Shown in pieces: positions 7,523 through 14,334 of a DNA stretch of 14,382 bases. The position numbers and the translations under genes are program-made. Below the pieces are notes generated by a model, which was not told where the DNA came from, made no database searches, and saw only the letters and a program-made list of their open reading frames with translations. Every line of letters starts with the position of its first letter. Position 1 is the stretch's first letter. Source of the stretch: Flavobacterium sp. (GTDB taxonomy: Bacteria > Bacteroidota > Bacteroidia > Flavobacteriales > Flavobacteriaceae); contig JASLHL010000110.1 of assembly GCA_030152225.1 (NCBI GenBank), forward strand, positions 1 through 14,382. The letters are read 5' to 3'.

Positions 7523-9046
7523 TTACCCGTAATTAAATTCTTCTCTTCGCACATGAAATTGCAAGTGTTCCTCTTCACCAGCACGTGCAATAAGGCTCGC
7601 TTCATTCCCCCACTGATCAAACAGAGAAAAATACATTTCACCTCCCCATTCGTAATAAGACCAGACGAGTCCTTCCCAGGCTTGATACACCCAAAAACAC
7701 AACCCCTCCACTTCGTGGTTCTTGGCCCTAACTTTTCTAAATTTACTCGAGGTAAATTCAAACTTTGCTGTAAATACAGCACTGTCATCGGCTGCAAAGG
7801 TGTGATCCGTTGAGATGGTACAGCCCTTGTATATGCCCGATTGCTTATAGTGAAACCACTTGCTATTTATGCAAGAGGTATGTCGGATAACTAACCCATC
7901 TTGAGGGTTAAATTGCACATAATACTTCGTTAGCTTAGAATGTTCAATCCCATTAACATCTAGTTCAGTAAACGTTTGTACGCGGATATTAGACTGGGTA
8001 AATTGCCGTTTAGGCAATACGGTAATCGCAATGTAATCTGCGGCAATAGAGCTGTAGTTGTGCTCTTTTGCAGTAGTATACTCCACGCGTTTGATCCGCT
8101 GTATGTTGTGATCCTGCGACCACTGTTTAACTTTACAACGCACACAGAGTTTAAAGGCTTTCATCCATTCCTGTACAGCTAAATAAATCACGGCAAAAGA
8201 CTCTTTTTCATCGCTTTGTTGTTTGGCTTCTTCCATTGGCGGATAGACGTACAAACCTGCTAGATGCGTATAGTGAATCTTCAGCTGAATTGGATTATTC
8301 TCTTCATCGACTAATTCTATGTTTTCTATAATTTCACTGGCGGGTATGCTGATGTACTTGTCTTTTTTATCTTTTGCTCGTAAGCTAATTTTGATTGCTA
8401 GTTGATGCTTTCCATTTGCGTACAGCTCTGCGGATTTAGCGCCATGTACTAGGCTAATATTCAACATGGTCAATGCATTTACATCCTCCCAATTGTACAA
8501 ATTTTCCCCAATGCATTCGTTATTGGATACTATGGTATTTCCTTTAATATGGGCATCTTTGTATAGATAAGCGCGATCTTTAATGGTAGCATGTCCATAG
8601 ACCTGTACATTGTCATAGACCTGTGCTGAACCCTCTACAGAAGCATGATCATAGACCTTCGCATAGGCAGACACTAACGCATTTCCCGAGATGGTTGCAT
8701 TGCCATAAATCTGAGCCGAATCTTCCACTGATGCTTCATCATACACTTGGGCATAAGCCGTAACGATCGCATAATCAGACACGATTGCATTGCCATATAC
8801 CTGAGCTTCCGCTGTAATTCGCGCTGCACCAAATACTTCGGCATTTCCACTAACTTTCGCATTGTCTAATATCGCAGCCTCGCCATATACTTTGGCATTA
8901 TCCGCTATCCATGAACTTCCCGTTTGACTTAAATTGAGTTCACTTTCTATCCATCCTCCTTTTCTATGCGTTTTCAAACATTCTATGCGCCAAAGTAGAC
9001 AGCCATTATACTCCATGGATTCATTGGTTATTTTGTACTTTTTCAT
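7523..9046 (-). CDS. Hexapeptide-repeat (left-handed beta-helix) protein with unknown C-terminus
   Basis: A 507-aa protein without a signal peptide, so probably cytoplasmic. The motif GGWIESELNLSQTGSSWI (residues 30-47), followed by NAKVYG, is the typical entry to a hexapeptide-repeat array seen in bacterial and phage proteins of YdcK-like type. About 21 tandem hexapeptides follow at residues 50-175, with the pattern [NYSEH]-A-x-[VI]-[YS]-[GD], predicted to form a left-handed parallel beta-helix. The DNA is correspondingly repetitive. Residues about 205-507 form a mixed alpha/beta region that I do not recognise; it contains a C-V-R-C motif (301-304) and is rich in Trp and Tyr near the end (397, 452-467). 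Hexapeptide proteins are often acyltransferases, but no catalytic His is evident, so an enzyme call is not supported. It appears monocistronic; the 612-base spacer upstream should hold its promoter, but no exact TAnnTTTG box was found on its strand there. Confidence 0.85.
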   Translation of the reverse strand: MKKYKITNESMEYNGCLLWRIECLKTHRKGGWIESELNLSQTGSSWIADNAKVYGEAAILDNAKVSGNAEVFGAARITAEAQVYGNAIVSDYAIVTAYAQVYDEASVEDSAQIYGNATISGNALVSAYAKVYDHASVEGSAQVYDNVQVYGHATIKDRAYLYKDAHIKGNTIVSNNECIGENLYNWEDVNALTMLNISLVHGAKSAELYANGKHQLAIKISLRAKDKKDKYISIPASEIIENIELVDEENNPIQLKIHYTHLAGLYVYPPMEEAKQQSDEKESFAVIYLAVQEWMKAFKLCVRCKVKQWSQDHNIQRIKRVEYTTAKEHNYSSIAADYIAITVLPKRQFTQSNIRVQTFTELDVNGIEHSKLTKYYVQFNPQDGLVIRHTSCINSKWFHYKQSGIYKGCTISTDHTFAADDSAVFTAKFEFTSSKFRKVRAKNHEVEGLCFWVYQAWEGLVWSYYEWGGEMYFSLFDQWGNEASLIARAGEEEHLQFHVRREEFNYG

Positions 9047-9459
9047 CGCTATAACGTTTTGAATTTCAACTTTTCTCGCTTTAATAGGAAAACATCTCTT
9101 TTTTAGATTAGTTACAAAGCCCTTGTATCATTTTAACACTAAGATTATTTCCTCGATCCAATACGATTCCAAATGGCATTGGTATTACTCCTAGGAAACA
9201 GGATAAAATTATTTCAAAAAACAGTTCAAATACAAGCGATAGCGTTAAAACACAGATCAGCAAACAAGAAAGTTAACAAAAAGATACTGCTTTTAAAAAA
9301 ATGGAATTCTTTCTTGTACAAGTCTAACAGAACGAAACAATACAAGCATGGAAAAAATAACGGTATAGTAGATAAGAGGAGTATAAACAAGAACGGTACA
9401 GCTAGAGCAGGACGAGACATCATTTGTAGGGGAATGAAAGGTATTTCCTTTGAAGTAAA

Positions 9460-9550
9460 TCTATGGTAAATCCATAGTGAGTCCATGGTGCGTCTATAAA
9501 AAAGCTTGTTTTTAATAGACGCACTATGGACGCATAACGCATGCACTATG
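9460..9550. repeat. 11-base-period repeat folded into a long hairpin
   Basis: Four abutting 11-base units occur: TCTATGGTAAA (9460-9470), TCCATAGTGAG (9471-9481), TCCATGGTGCG (9482-9492) and TCTATAAAAAA (9493-9503). Two matching units lie on the opposite strand at 9510-9531, so 9481-9497 pairs with 9515-9531 (17 positions, one G-T) and five further A-T pairs follow one mismatch. Another CACTATG copy sits at 9544-9550. The function is unknown. An 11-base period places each unit on the same DNA face, which would suit a protein-binding array. Confidence 0.75.
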
Positions 9551-9612
9551 CTGACATATAAAAGAAAACCCCTACAAAAGGTGAATAAGAGTCCTTGAAC
9601 GTCGATAGAACA

Positions 9613-9650
9613 GGCAAAAAAAGAGGATGCCCTTTTGAGACATCCTCTTT
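9613..9650 (-). terminator. Intrinsic terminator of the methyltransferase operon
   Basis: Read on the minus strand, AAAGAGGATG (9650-9641) pairs with CATCCTCTTT (9629-9620) across an 11-base loop, and T residues continue to 9616, giving a T tract of seven. It starts nine bases after the stop codon of the glycolipid-binding-protein gene, the ideal place for termination. Confidence 0.9.
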
Positions 9651-9658
9651 GTTGTAAG

Positions 9659-10204
9659 TTAAACCACTTTAAATAAACCGGGATATTCCGTTACAAACCC
9701 TGCTGCATCGAGGGTAATGGTTGCTTCGAAATCACTCCAAATATTTTTATAATGGTACGTATTTTCGGATAATTTGGTATACTCTTGTTGAACAAGTGTA
9801 AAATTCTCTTCTAGCGGATTAATATACAATACGGGAATGATTTTGGATTCCCCAATAGCCATGTTCAATCGATTAATTGGCAACGTATTGGTAAAAGGTG
9901 TTAGGGCAATATCGATATCGAGGCATTCTTTGAAGTGAGGATATTCCTGTTCATCAATAATCCATTGCTCGTTCAATTTATGTCCACTGAGCTGAAAGTA
10001 GCGATGTCCCTCTTGACAGCGGATATCAAAGAAACGAGTTTCCCAATTAGACGTTGTAACTACCTGATATTCCAAGCCGTAAATGCGATTGTTTTTATTC
10101 CCTACTACTTCACCTTTACAGTGAAAACTACCTTCTTTTTCGATGGTGGTAAAATGTTCCACGGATATAGAATCTATACCTAACCAAGTGCGTTTTTTTT
10201 CCAT
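9659..10204 (-). CDS. Putative glycolipid-binding protein (PF06475 family)
   Basis: A 181-aa protein matching the putative glycolipid-binding family (formerly DUF1089). Diagnostic stretches are the early W-L-G-I-D-S region, the beta-strands GLEYQVVTTSNWETRFFDIR (about 43-62), CLDIDIALTPFTNTLPINRL (94-113) and the C-terminal signature AAGFVTEYPGLF (167-178). The length is normal for the family. There is no signal peptide. Ligand binding has been proposed for the family from structure; the physiological role is not settled. The start is placed at the ATG at 10204. A TTG three codons upstream (10213) is in frame and would leave only four bases after the previous stop, but ATG gives the better family start. 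It lies 13 bases downstream of the methyltransferase gene and is almost certainly co-transcribed with it. A strong terminator follows. Confidence 0.88.
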   Translation of the reverse strand: MEKKRTWLGIDSISVEHFTTIEKEGSFHCKGEVVGNKNNRIYGLEYQVVTTSNWETRFFDIRCQEGHRYFQLSGHKLNEQWIIDEQEYPHFKECLDIDIALTPFTNTLPINRLNMAIGESKIIPVLYINPLEENFTLVQQEYTKLSENTYHYKNIWSDFEATITLDAAGFVTEYPGLFKVV

Positions 10205-10217
10205 ATGATTCAAGAAA

Positions 10218-11006
10218 CTATAATTTATTTAATTTTACACTAAGCGTTGCAATAAAGGTGGGGATAAAAGGATCTATGGTAAAGCGTGGATGGGGTTGCA
10301 AAGCCTCATCATAAGCTATAATAGCAAATCCTGCTCTGGTTTGTCCACCGATCAAATCTTTGAGGGAATGACCAAAGACAAGGGCTTCTCCTTTTTCTAT
10401 TTTTTGGTTCAATGCGGCTTCAGACAAATCGGTTTGATCAGCATAGGGAATCGTATACTTGGGTTGGATCATTCCTGTTGCTTTTATTTCTGCTTGTCGG
10501 TCCTCTATAAATACAACGGGATTATAAAAGCTACTGATTAGTTTTCCGCCTGTTTTCAATACGCGAAAACACTCTTCCCAAACTTTTGTAACATCATCGA
10601 CATATAAATTAGAGATTGGATGGACGATTAGATCAAAATAATCGTCTTCAAATACACGAAGATCTCGCATATCCCCTTGTTTCGTTACTATATTCAACTG
10701 ATTTCTTGTTGCTACATCACGGTCTTTTGACAATTGTTCTTCGGATAGGTCAAACACGGTTACTTCTGCTCCTAAAGCTGCTAGTATAGGCCCTTGTTGA
10801 CCACCAGCAGACGCTAAGCACAGTACTTTTTTCCCTTTGATATCGCCAATCCAATCCTTATCTAAGCTTGTAGGCAGAACATACAACTCCCATATTCCTT
10901 GTTTTGCCTTTTCGACTACTTCACTACTGACAGGTTGAGACCAAGGAACATTTGCTCTTGCTTGGCTATCCCATGCCTTTTGATTGTGTTTTATAAAATC
11001 TTTCAA
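10218..11006 (-). CDS. Class I SAM-dependent methyltransferase
   Basis: A 262-aa Rossmann-type methyltransferase. The SAM-binding motif I is KVLCLASAGGQQG (residues 60-72) in a variant LASAGGQQ form, followed by an acidic residue at the end of strand 2 (VTVFDLSEEQ, 83-91). Motif II is GDMRDL (111-116), and DYFDLIVHP (122-130) and FRVLKTGGKLISSFY (147-161) complete the fold. The N-terminus N-Q-K-A-W-D (8-13) is typical of small methyltransferases of this subgroup. The substrate cannot be told. No in-frame ATG exists between the upstream stop and residue 1, so the start is the TTG at 11006, an unusual start codon. A candidate promoter lies 46-77 bases upstream. It is the first gene of a two-gene unit with the glycolipid-binding-family protein. 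Confidence 0.88.
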   Translation of the reverse strand: MKDFIKHNQKAWDSQARANVPWSQPVSSEVVEKAKQGIWELYVLPTSLDKDWIGDIKGKKVLCLASAGGQQGPILAALGAEVTVFDLSEEQLSKDRDVATRNQLNIVTKQGDMRDLRVFEDDYFDLIVHPISNLYVDDVTKVWEECFRVLKTGGKLISSFYNPVVFIEDRQAEIKATGMIQPKYTIPYADQTDLSEAALNQKIEKGEALVFGHSLKDLIGGQTRAGFAIIAYDEALQPHPRFTIDPFIPTFIATLSVKLNKL

Positions 11007-11051
11007 TGATATACTAAATAAATGGCTGTTGAGTCATTTCAACTGACTATT

Positions 11052-11083
11052 TAAAAGTATCCTTTTTTATCGTATAAATCAAA
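11052..11083 (-). promoter_or_regulatory. Candidate promoter of the methyltransferase operon
   Basis: On the minus strand, TTTG (11083-11080) is followed after 20 bases by TACTTTTA (11059-11052), a 7/8 match to TAnnTTTG. Transcription would start near 11046, about 40 bases before the TTG start. Two short overlapping inverted repeats, AGTCA/TGACT (11032-11048) and GTTGA/TCAAC (11028-11042), lie in the predicted leader and could be an operator, but they are short. Confidence 0.45.
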
Positions 11084-11203
11084 TCTTTTTTTCGCACTTC
11101 GTCCGTTTTACCCGTTCATTTTTCGTTTTAAAAATCGCTTTTCTAGTGATAATAAGTTGGTTGTGAGGTGGGTTAAAACGGTGTACAGTATGACCAAACA
11201 CAA

Positions 11204-11244
11204 CAAAAAAAGGGAGAATAAAAGCTGTCCTTTTATTCTCCCTT
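11204..11244 (-). terminator. Intrinsic terminator of fabG
   Basis: A 15-base-pair perfect stem (11210-11224 with 11230-11244) has a 5-base loop. Read on the minus strand it is followed by a T tract (complement of the A run 11204-11211). It lies 23 bases beyond the fabG stop. This is among the clearest terminators in the window. Confidence 0.92.
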
Positions 11245-11267
11245 ACTGTTTTATTTTTCGATTTGGA

Positions 11268-12014
11268 TTAGGTTAACATTCCCCCATCCACATTGATTAC
11301 TTGTCCTGTAATATAAGCTGATAATTCTGAAGCTAAGAATACACAAGCATTGGCAACATCTTCTGGTCTTCCACCGCGTTTTAATGGAATGGCATCTGTC
11401 CATCCTTTCACTACGTCTTCCGCTAATTTTCCTGTCATCTCTGTTTCAATGAATCCTGGGGCAATGACATTACAACGAATATTTCTCGATCCCAATTCTA
11501 AAGCCACTGATTTTGAAAATCCGATTACTCCTGCTTTTGATGCTGCATAATTGGCTTGTCCTGCATTTCCTTTCACTCCTACAACTGAGCTCATATTGAT
11601 AATAGAACCTTTTCTATTTTTTAACATGGTGCGTTGTACTGCTTTGGTCATGTTAAATACAGACTTTAAGTTCACTTCAATTACTGCATCGAAGTCTTGT
11701 TCAGACATTCTCATCAATAAGTTATCTTTTGTGATACCTGCATTATTAATTAAAACATCAATATTACCAAAGTCTTTTAAAACTTCTTCTACCAATTGTT
11801 CTGCGGCTGCATATTCAGCTGCATTTGATTGATATCCTTTTGCTTGAACGCCTAAAGCAACAAGTTCATTGACCAACTCATCTGCTGCTTGTACAGATGA
11901 ACTGTAGGTAAATGCTACGTTAGCTCCTTGTTCTGCAAAAGCTAAAGCTACACCTCTTCCTATTCCACGAGTGGCACCGGTAATAATTGCTATTTTTCCT
12001 TCTAATAATTTCAT
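11268..12014 (-). CDS. fabG: 3-oxoacyl-[acyl-carrier-protein] reductase FabG
   Basis: A 248-aa short-chain dehydrogenase that reduces 3-oxoacyl-ACP to 3-hydroxyacyl-ACP with NADPH in cytoplasmic type II fatty acid synthesis. The cofactor motif is TGATRGIG (12-19), NNAG is at 90-93, and the catalytic residues are Asn115, Ser143, Tyr156 and Lys160 (SSVVGVKGNAGQANYAASK). The C-terminal ITGQVINVDGGM is typical for FabG. The open frame extends 14 residues further upstream, but the family normally begins with M-x-L-L-x-G-K, and an exact -7 promoter box lies inside that extension, so the start is the ATG at 12014. It lies 65 bases downstream of the transporter gene on the same strand, and with its own promoter and terminator it can be transcribed alone. 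Confidence 0.96.
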   Translation of the reverse strand: MKLLEGKIAIITGATRGIGRGVALAFAEQGANVAFTYSSSVQAADELVNELVALGVQAKGYQSNAAEYAAAEQLVEEVLKDFGNIDVLINNAGITKDNLLMRMSEQDFDAVIEVNLKSVFNMTKAVQRTMLKNRKGSIINMSSVVGVKGNAGQANYAASKAGVIGFSKSVALELGSRNIRCNVIAPGFIETEMTGKLAEDVVKGWTDAIPLKRGGRPEDVANACVFLASELSAYITGQVINVDGGMLT

Positions 12015-12043
12015 GTATATTTCAATTTTGTTTTGACAAAGGG

Positions 12044-12051
12044 CAAATATA
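12044..12051 (-). promoter_or_regulatory. -7 promoter box of fabG
   Basis: TATATTTG on the minus strand (12051-12044) matches TAnnTTTG exactly and lies 29 bases before the fabG ATG. No good TTG was seen 17-20 bases upstream, so the -33 element is weak or absent. Its position supports the ATG at 12014 over the longer reading frame. Confidence 0.55.
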
Positions 12052-12079
12052 AACAATTTGTAATTCGGGACTGAATTTT

Positions 12080-13372
12080 TTAAACTGTTTGTACCTCTTT
12101 TCTAAAAAAGGCCATATAAAATAAAGTAACGAGGAGCAAGAAGAGAAAATAGTACCCTTGTGTTACCAGCTCAATATACCCTAATTTTTTTTCTGTAAAG
12201 CTCAATAAGATAAGGATTTGTGCACCATATGGCAGGATTCCTTGCACAATACAGGCAAAAATATCCAAAATAGAAGCAACATAAGGGCGATTCAACTTAT
12301 ATTCTGTCGCTACATCATTAGCCACATTACCCACTACGAGGATGGATACGGTATTATTGGCCATACAAACCCCTACACCGGATACGAGAGAGGCGATGCC
12401 GAAAACAGCCCCTTTTGAGGTCTTAATTTTCTTTTTCATGCTTTGGAGAATCCATGCCAAACCTCCTTGACGCTCAATCATGCGCGCGAGTCCACCTGTT
12501 AACATGGAAAGGAGGAAGATTTCTGTCATCGAGGTAAACCCGAGGTAGGTGTGGTTGGCCAATCCAGCTAAGTCAAAATCTTCTCGTACTAAGCCGAGGA
12601 TTCCCGCGGAGAGAATGCCCAAAAACAGGGCCACAAAAACATCGACTCCCACCAAAGCGAGTACAATAGTCAACACATAAGGGATCAGCAATACATAATT
12701 GGCTTGCTGGTTTACATCCAACGCAAAGTCTGCGGCATCATTTTTTGTAAAAAACAGCACTGCTATCGTTAGTATGGCCGCAGGGATAGCAATCTTAAAA
12801 TTGGCTCTAAATTTATCTTTCATCTGACACCCCAACGTTTGTGTAGCCGTGATAGTGGTATCGGAAATAATTGACAGGTTATCACCAAACATTGCTCCGC
12901 CTAATAGCGAACCACATAAAAGTCCCATAGAACTCCCTGTTTTTTCTGCTAACCCGACGACAATAGGTCCCAATGCGACGATTGTTCCTACGGAAGTTCC
13001 AATAGACAAGGAAAGAAAACAGGCAATAATAAAGATTCCCACCCCTAAATAGGCTACGGGAATATACTGTAACCCAATGTGAACCATCGCATCTACCCCA
13101 CCAATGGCTTTGGTGATGGTAGCAAAAGCACCTGCTAAGATATAAATCAAACACATGGTCATGATTTTACTATCCCCACATCCTTCGACCAAGGCGGTGA
13201 TGCGCTCTTTCATTGGGGTTTTATAAAATAAGACAAAAGCCGTGATAATCCCCACGCTAATAGCAATGGGCGATGGCAATTGATAAAAGTTGTCTAAAGC
13301 TATTCCACTTCCTAGAAAAACAGCTACAAAAACAAAAAAGGGAATGAGGGTGTAGAATTTGTTCTCTGTCAT
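12080..13372 (-). CDS. NhaC-family antiporter, possible MetT-like methionine transporter
   Basis: A 430-aa polytopic inner-membrane protein with about 10-12 hydrophobic segments. The NhaC-family hallmarks are SLSIGTSVGTIVALGP (121-136), GGAMFGDNLSIISDTTI (158-174) with the conserved Gly-Asp and Ser-Asp-Thr-Thr, and MANNTVSILVVGN (337-349). Family members exchange Na+ and H+, or couple Na+/H+ to organic substrates. One branch, MetT, is described as a methionine transporter and is often controlled by SAM riboswitches or other methionine regulators. The leader here carries S-box-like elements, which favours a MetT-like role over simple sodium export; this is inference. The ATG at 13372 gives the usual N-terminus MTENKFYTLIPF. 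The frame stays open to an ATG at 13474, but the extra 34 residues look like leader sequence. Confidence 0.85.
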   Translation of the reverse strand: MTENKFYTLIPFFVFVAVFLGSGIALDNFYQLPSPIAISVGIITAFVLFYKTPMKERITALVEGCGDSKIMTMCLIYILAGAFATITKAIGGVDAMVHIGLQYIPVAYLGVGIFIIACFLSLSIGTSVGTIVALGPIVVGLAEKTGSSMGLLCGSLLGGAMFGDNLSIISDTTITATQTLGCQMKDKFRANFKIAIPAAILTIAVLFFTKNDAADFALDVNQQANYVLLIPYVLTIVLALVGVDVFVALFLGILSAGILGLVREDFDLAGLANHTYLGFTSMTEIFLLSMLTGGLARMIERQGGLAWILQSMKKKIKTSKGAVFGIASLVSGVGVCMANNTVSILVVGNVANDVATEYKLNRPYVASILDIFACIVQGILPYGAQILILLSFTEKKLGYIELVTQGYYFLFLLLVTLFYMAFFRKEVQTV

Positions 13373-13477
13373 ATATATTCTTTTGCTTCTACTAACAAGT
13401 AACCGGAGATACCTATCGAAAAAAATATAGTACAACTCAACTACCAAACACTGGTAGATCAACATTTTTTCCATGAC

Positions 13478-13563
13478 TGGCTTATCCTTTGGAGCACCTT
13501 GCTTGTTGTTGCAGGTTGCTATTTTTCTACTTGTTTTTAGAAAAATTCCTGATAATTAAGCCA
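13478..13563 (-). ncRNA. S-box (SAM-I)-like riboswitch in transporter leader, divergent
   Basis: On the minus strand, in order: TTATC (13555-13551); a hairpin of 9 pairs (13546-13538 with 13529-13521); GCAACC (13519-13514); AGGTGC (13499-13494); and GATAA (13486-13482). TTATC and GATAA form P1. GCAACCTGC and GCAAGGTGC form the P3 arm with the bulged A typical of S-box RNAs. Compared with canonical SAM-I, P2 is a plain AT-rich hairpin with no visible kink-turn or pseudoknot loop, and the P4 region is reduced to TCCAAAGGA. A second pairing, TGGCTTA (13563-13557) with TAAGCCA (13484-13478), would close or compete with P1. It sits immediately after a consensus -7 box. Function as a SAM sensor is inferred. 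Confidence 0.55.
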
Positions 13564-13594
13564 CAAAGGTAAAACCTTTATTTAAAAATGGCAA
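13564..13594 (-). promoter_or_regulatory. Promoter of the NhaC-family transporter gene
   Basis: On the minus strand, TTG (13594-13592) is followed after 20 bases by TACCTTTG (13571-13564), an exact TAnnTTTG. The predicted start near 13557-13560 gives a leader of about 185 bases, which contains the S-box-like fold and then a small hairpin CTACCA/TGGTAG (13457-13441). Confidence 0.65.
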
Positions 13595-13663
13595 CAAAAA
13601 ACATCTTTTTCTTCATTTTATTCATTTACTCCCTTCTGTTTTTTAATCCTACTAGATATTGCT

Positions 13664-13671
13664 TACTTTTG
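13664..13671 (+). promoter_or_regulatory. -7 promoter box of the outer-membrane barrel gene
   Basis: TACTTTTG matches TAnnTTTG exactly and lies 28 bases before the ATG at 13700. No clear -33 TTG was seen; the matching region is a run of T. It is divergent from the transporter promoter about 95 bases away. Confidence 0.55.
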
Positions 13672-13699
13672 TTCCCCTAACAAAAAAATACAATAAGAA

Positions 13700-14200
13700 A
13701 TGAGAAAACTACTGCTTTCACTTGGATTAGCGGGTTTATTAACTACGGCTTCCTTTGCACAGCAAGGTCCTAAAAATGCAATTGGGTTGCGTTTTGGTGG
13801 AAACTCGGGATTAGGCACTGAAATCTCTTACCAAAGAGATCTAATGCGCAATAATCGCTTAGAACTAAACCTAGGATTTAGAAACAATGATGACTACAAC
13901 GCAACAAAAGTTACGGGTATATACGAATGGGTATGGACTATTGAAGGGAACTTTGATTGGTATGCAGGTGTAGGTGCAGCTGTAGGTAATTATAGCTACA
14001 AATACTACAATCATTCAGGTAAAAGATACAAAGACAATGGTACATTTGGTTTAATTACAGGTACTGTGGGAATTGAATATACATTGAATGAAATTCCCTT
14101 ACAAATTGCATTGGATGCCCGTCCTGAATTATACCTAAATAACTCCTATCGCGACGGACTCTACATCGACTTTGGTGTAGCCGTACGCTATAAATTCTAA
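13700..14200 (+). CDS. Small outer-membrane beta-barrel protein
   Basis: A 166-aa protein with a signal peptide (MRKLLLSLGLAGLLTTASFA, cleavage before or after Gln21). The mature part shows alternating polar/hydrophobic strands rich in Gly, Tyr and Trp: NAIGLRFGG (26-34), RLELNLGF (53-60), VTGIYEWVWTI (71-81), FDWYAGVGAAVG (85-96), FGLITGTVGIEYTL (116-129), LQIALDARPELYL (134-146) and YIDFGVAVRYKF (155-166). This predicts about eight strands ending in a terminal Phe, the usual signal for BAM-mediated outer-membrane insertion. It is similar in size to OmpA- or OmpW-like eight-stranded barrels, but the exact family and function cannot be named. It has its own promoter and terminator and is monocistronic. 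Confidence 0.88.
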   Translation: MRKLLLSLGLAGLLTTASFAQQGPKNAIGLRFGGNSGLGTEISYQRDLMRNNRLELNLGFRNNDDYNATKVTGIYEWVWTIEGNFDWYAGVGAAVGNYSYKYYNHSGKRYKDNGTFGLITGTVGIEYTLNEIPLQIALDARPELYLNNSYRDGLYIDFGVAVRYKF

Positions 14201-14235
14201 AAAAATGTTTTCTCTTTTCTCTTAATAACGATTTG

Positions 14236-14262
14236 AAATAGCGAGGTTTTCCTCGCTATTTT
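14236..14262 (+). terminator. Intrinsic terminator after the barrel gene
   Basis: The 11-base-pair perfect stem AAATAGCGAGG (14236-14246) / CCTCGCTATTT (14251-14261) has a TTTT loop and is followed by a short T/A-rich tail. It lies 35 bases after the stop. Confidence 0.85.
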
Positions 14263-14330
14263 AGTTTACAGTTTACTTTACAGTTTATAGTTTACAGTTT
14301 ATAGTTTATAGTTCACAGTTTATAGTTCAC
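14263..14330. repeat. Degenerate 7-base tandem repeat AGTTTAy
   Basis: Nine 7-base units of AGTTTAC, AGTTTAT or AGTTCAC occur head to tail, with one shortened unit (TTTAC, 14277-14281) between the second and third. The array begins directly after the terminator. Similar heptamer arrays are common in intergenic DNA of Bacteroidota and cyanobacteria, and their function is not known. Confidence 0.9.
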
Positions 14331-14334
14331 AACT

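Larger units (their letters stand above)
9047..9658. other. 612-base intergenic spacer, no convincing gene
   Basis: Two short open frames cross this spacer (9173-9469 on plus, 9226-9546 on minus), but their composition simply reflects AT-rich DNA: a Lys/Asn-rich peptide on one strand and a Phe/Leu-rich one on the other. Neither has a recognisable domain. The spacer holds an 11-base-period repeat and hairpin (9460-9531) and the terminator of the downstream minus-strand gene (9613-9650). The rest shows nothing I can name. It should include the promoter of the hexapeptide-repeat gene starting at 9046. Confidence 0.7.

Noticed and set aside
7433..7813. 126-codon open frame on the plus strand
   Set aside because: It lies opposite the 3' part of the hexapeptide-repeat gene and starts inside the terminator hairpin.
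9173..9469. 98-codon open frame on the plus strand
   Set aside because: It is Lys/Asn-rich with no domain or nearby promoter, and it overlaps the 11-base repeat and a minus-strand open frame of similar length. It is consistent with chance in AT-rich DNA.
9226..9546. 106-codon open frame on the minus strand with hydrophobic stretches
   Set aside because: Its hydrophobicity comes from T-rich codons opposite an A-rich strand. It begins inside the repeat array and has no recognisable family.
12015..12056. 14-residue N-terminal extension of FabG
   Set aside because: It is not part of the FabG family and contains an exact -7 promoter box.
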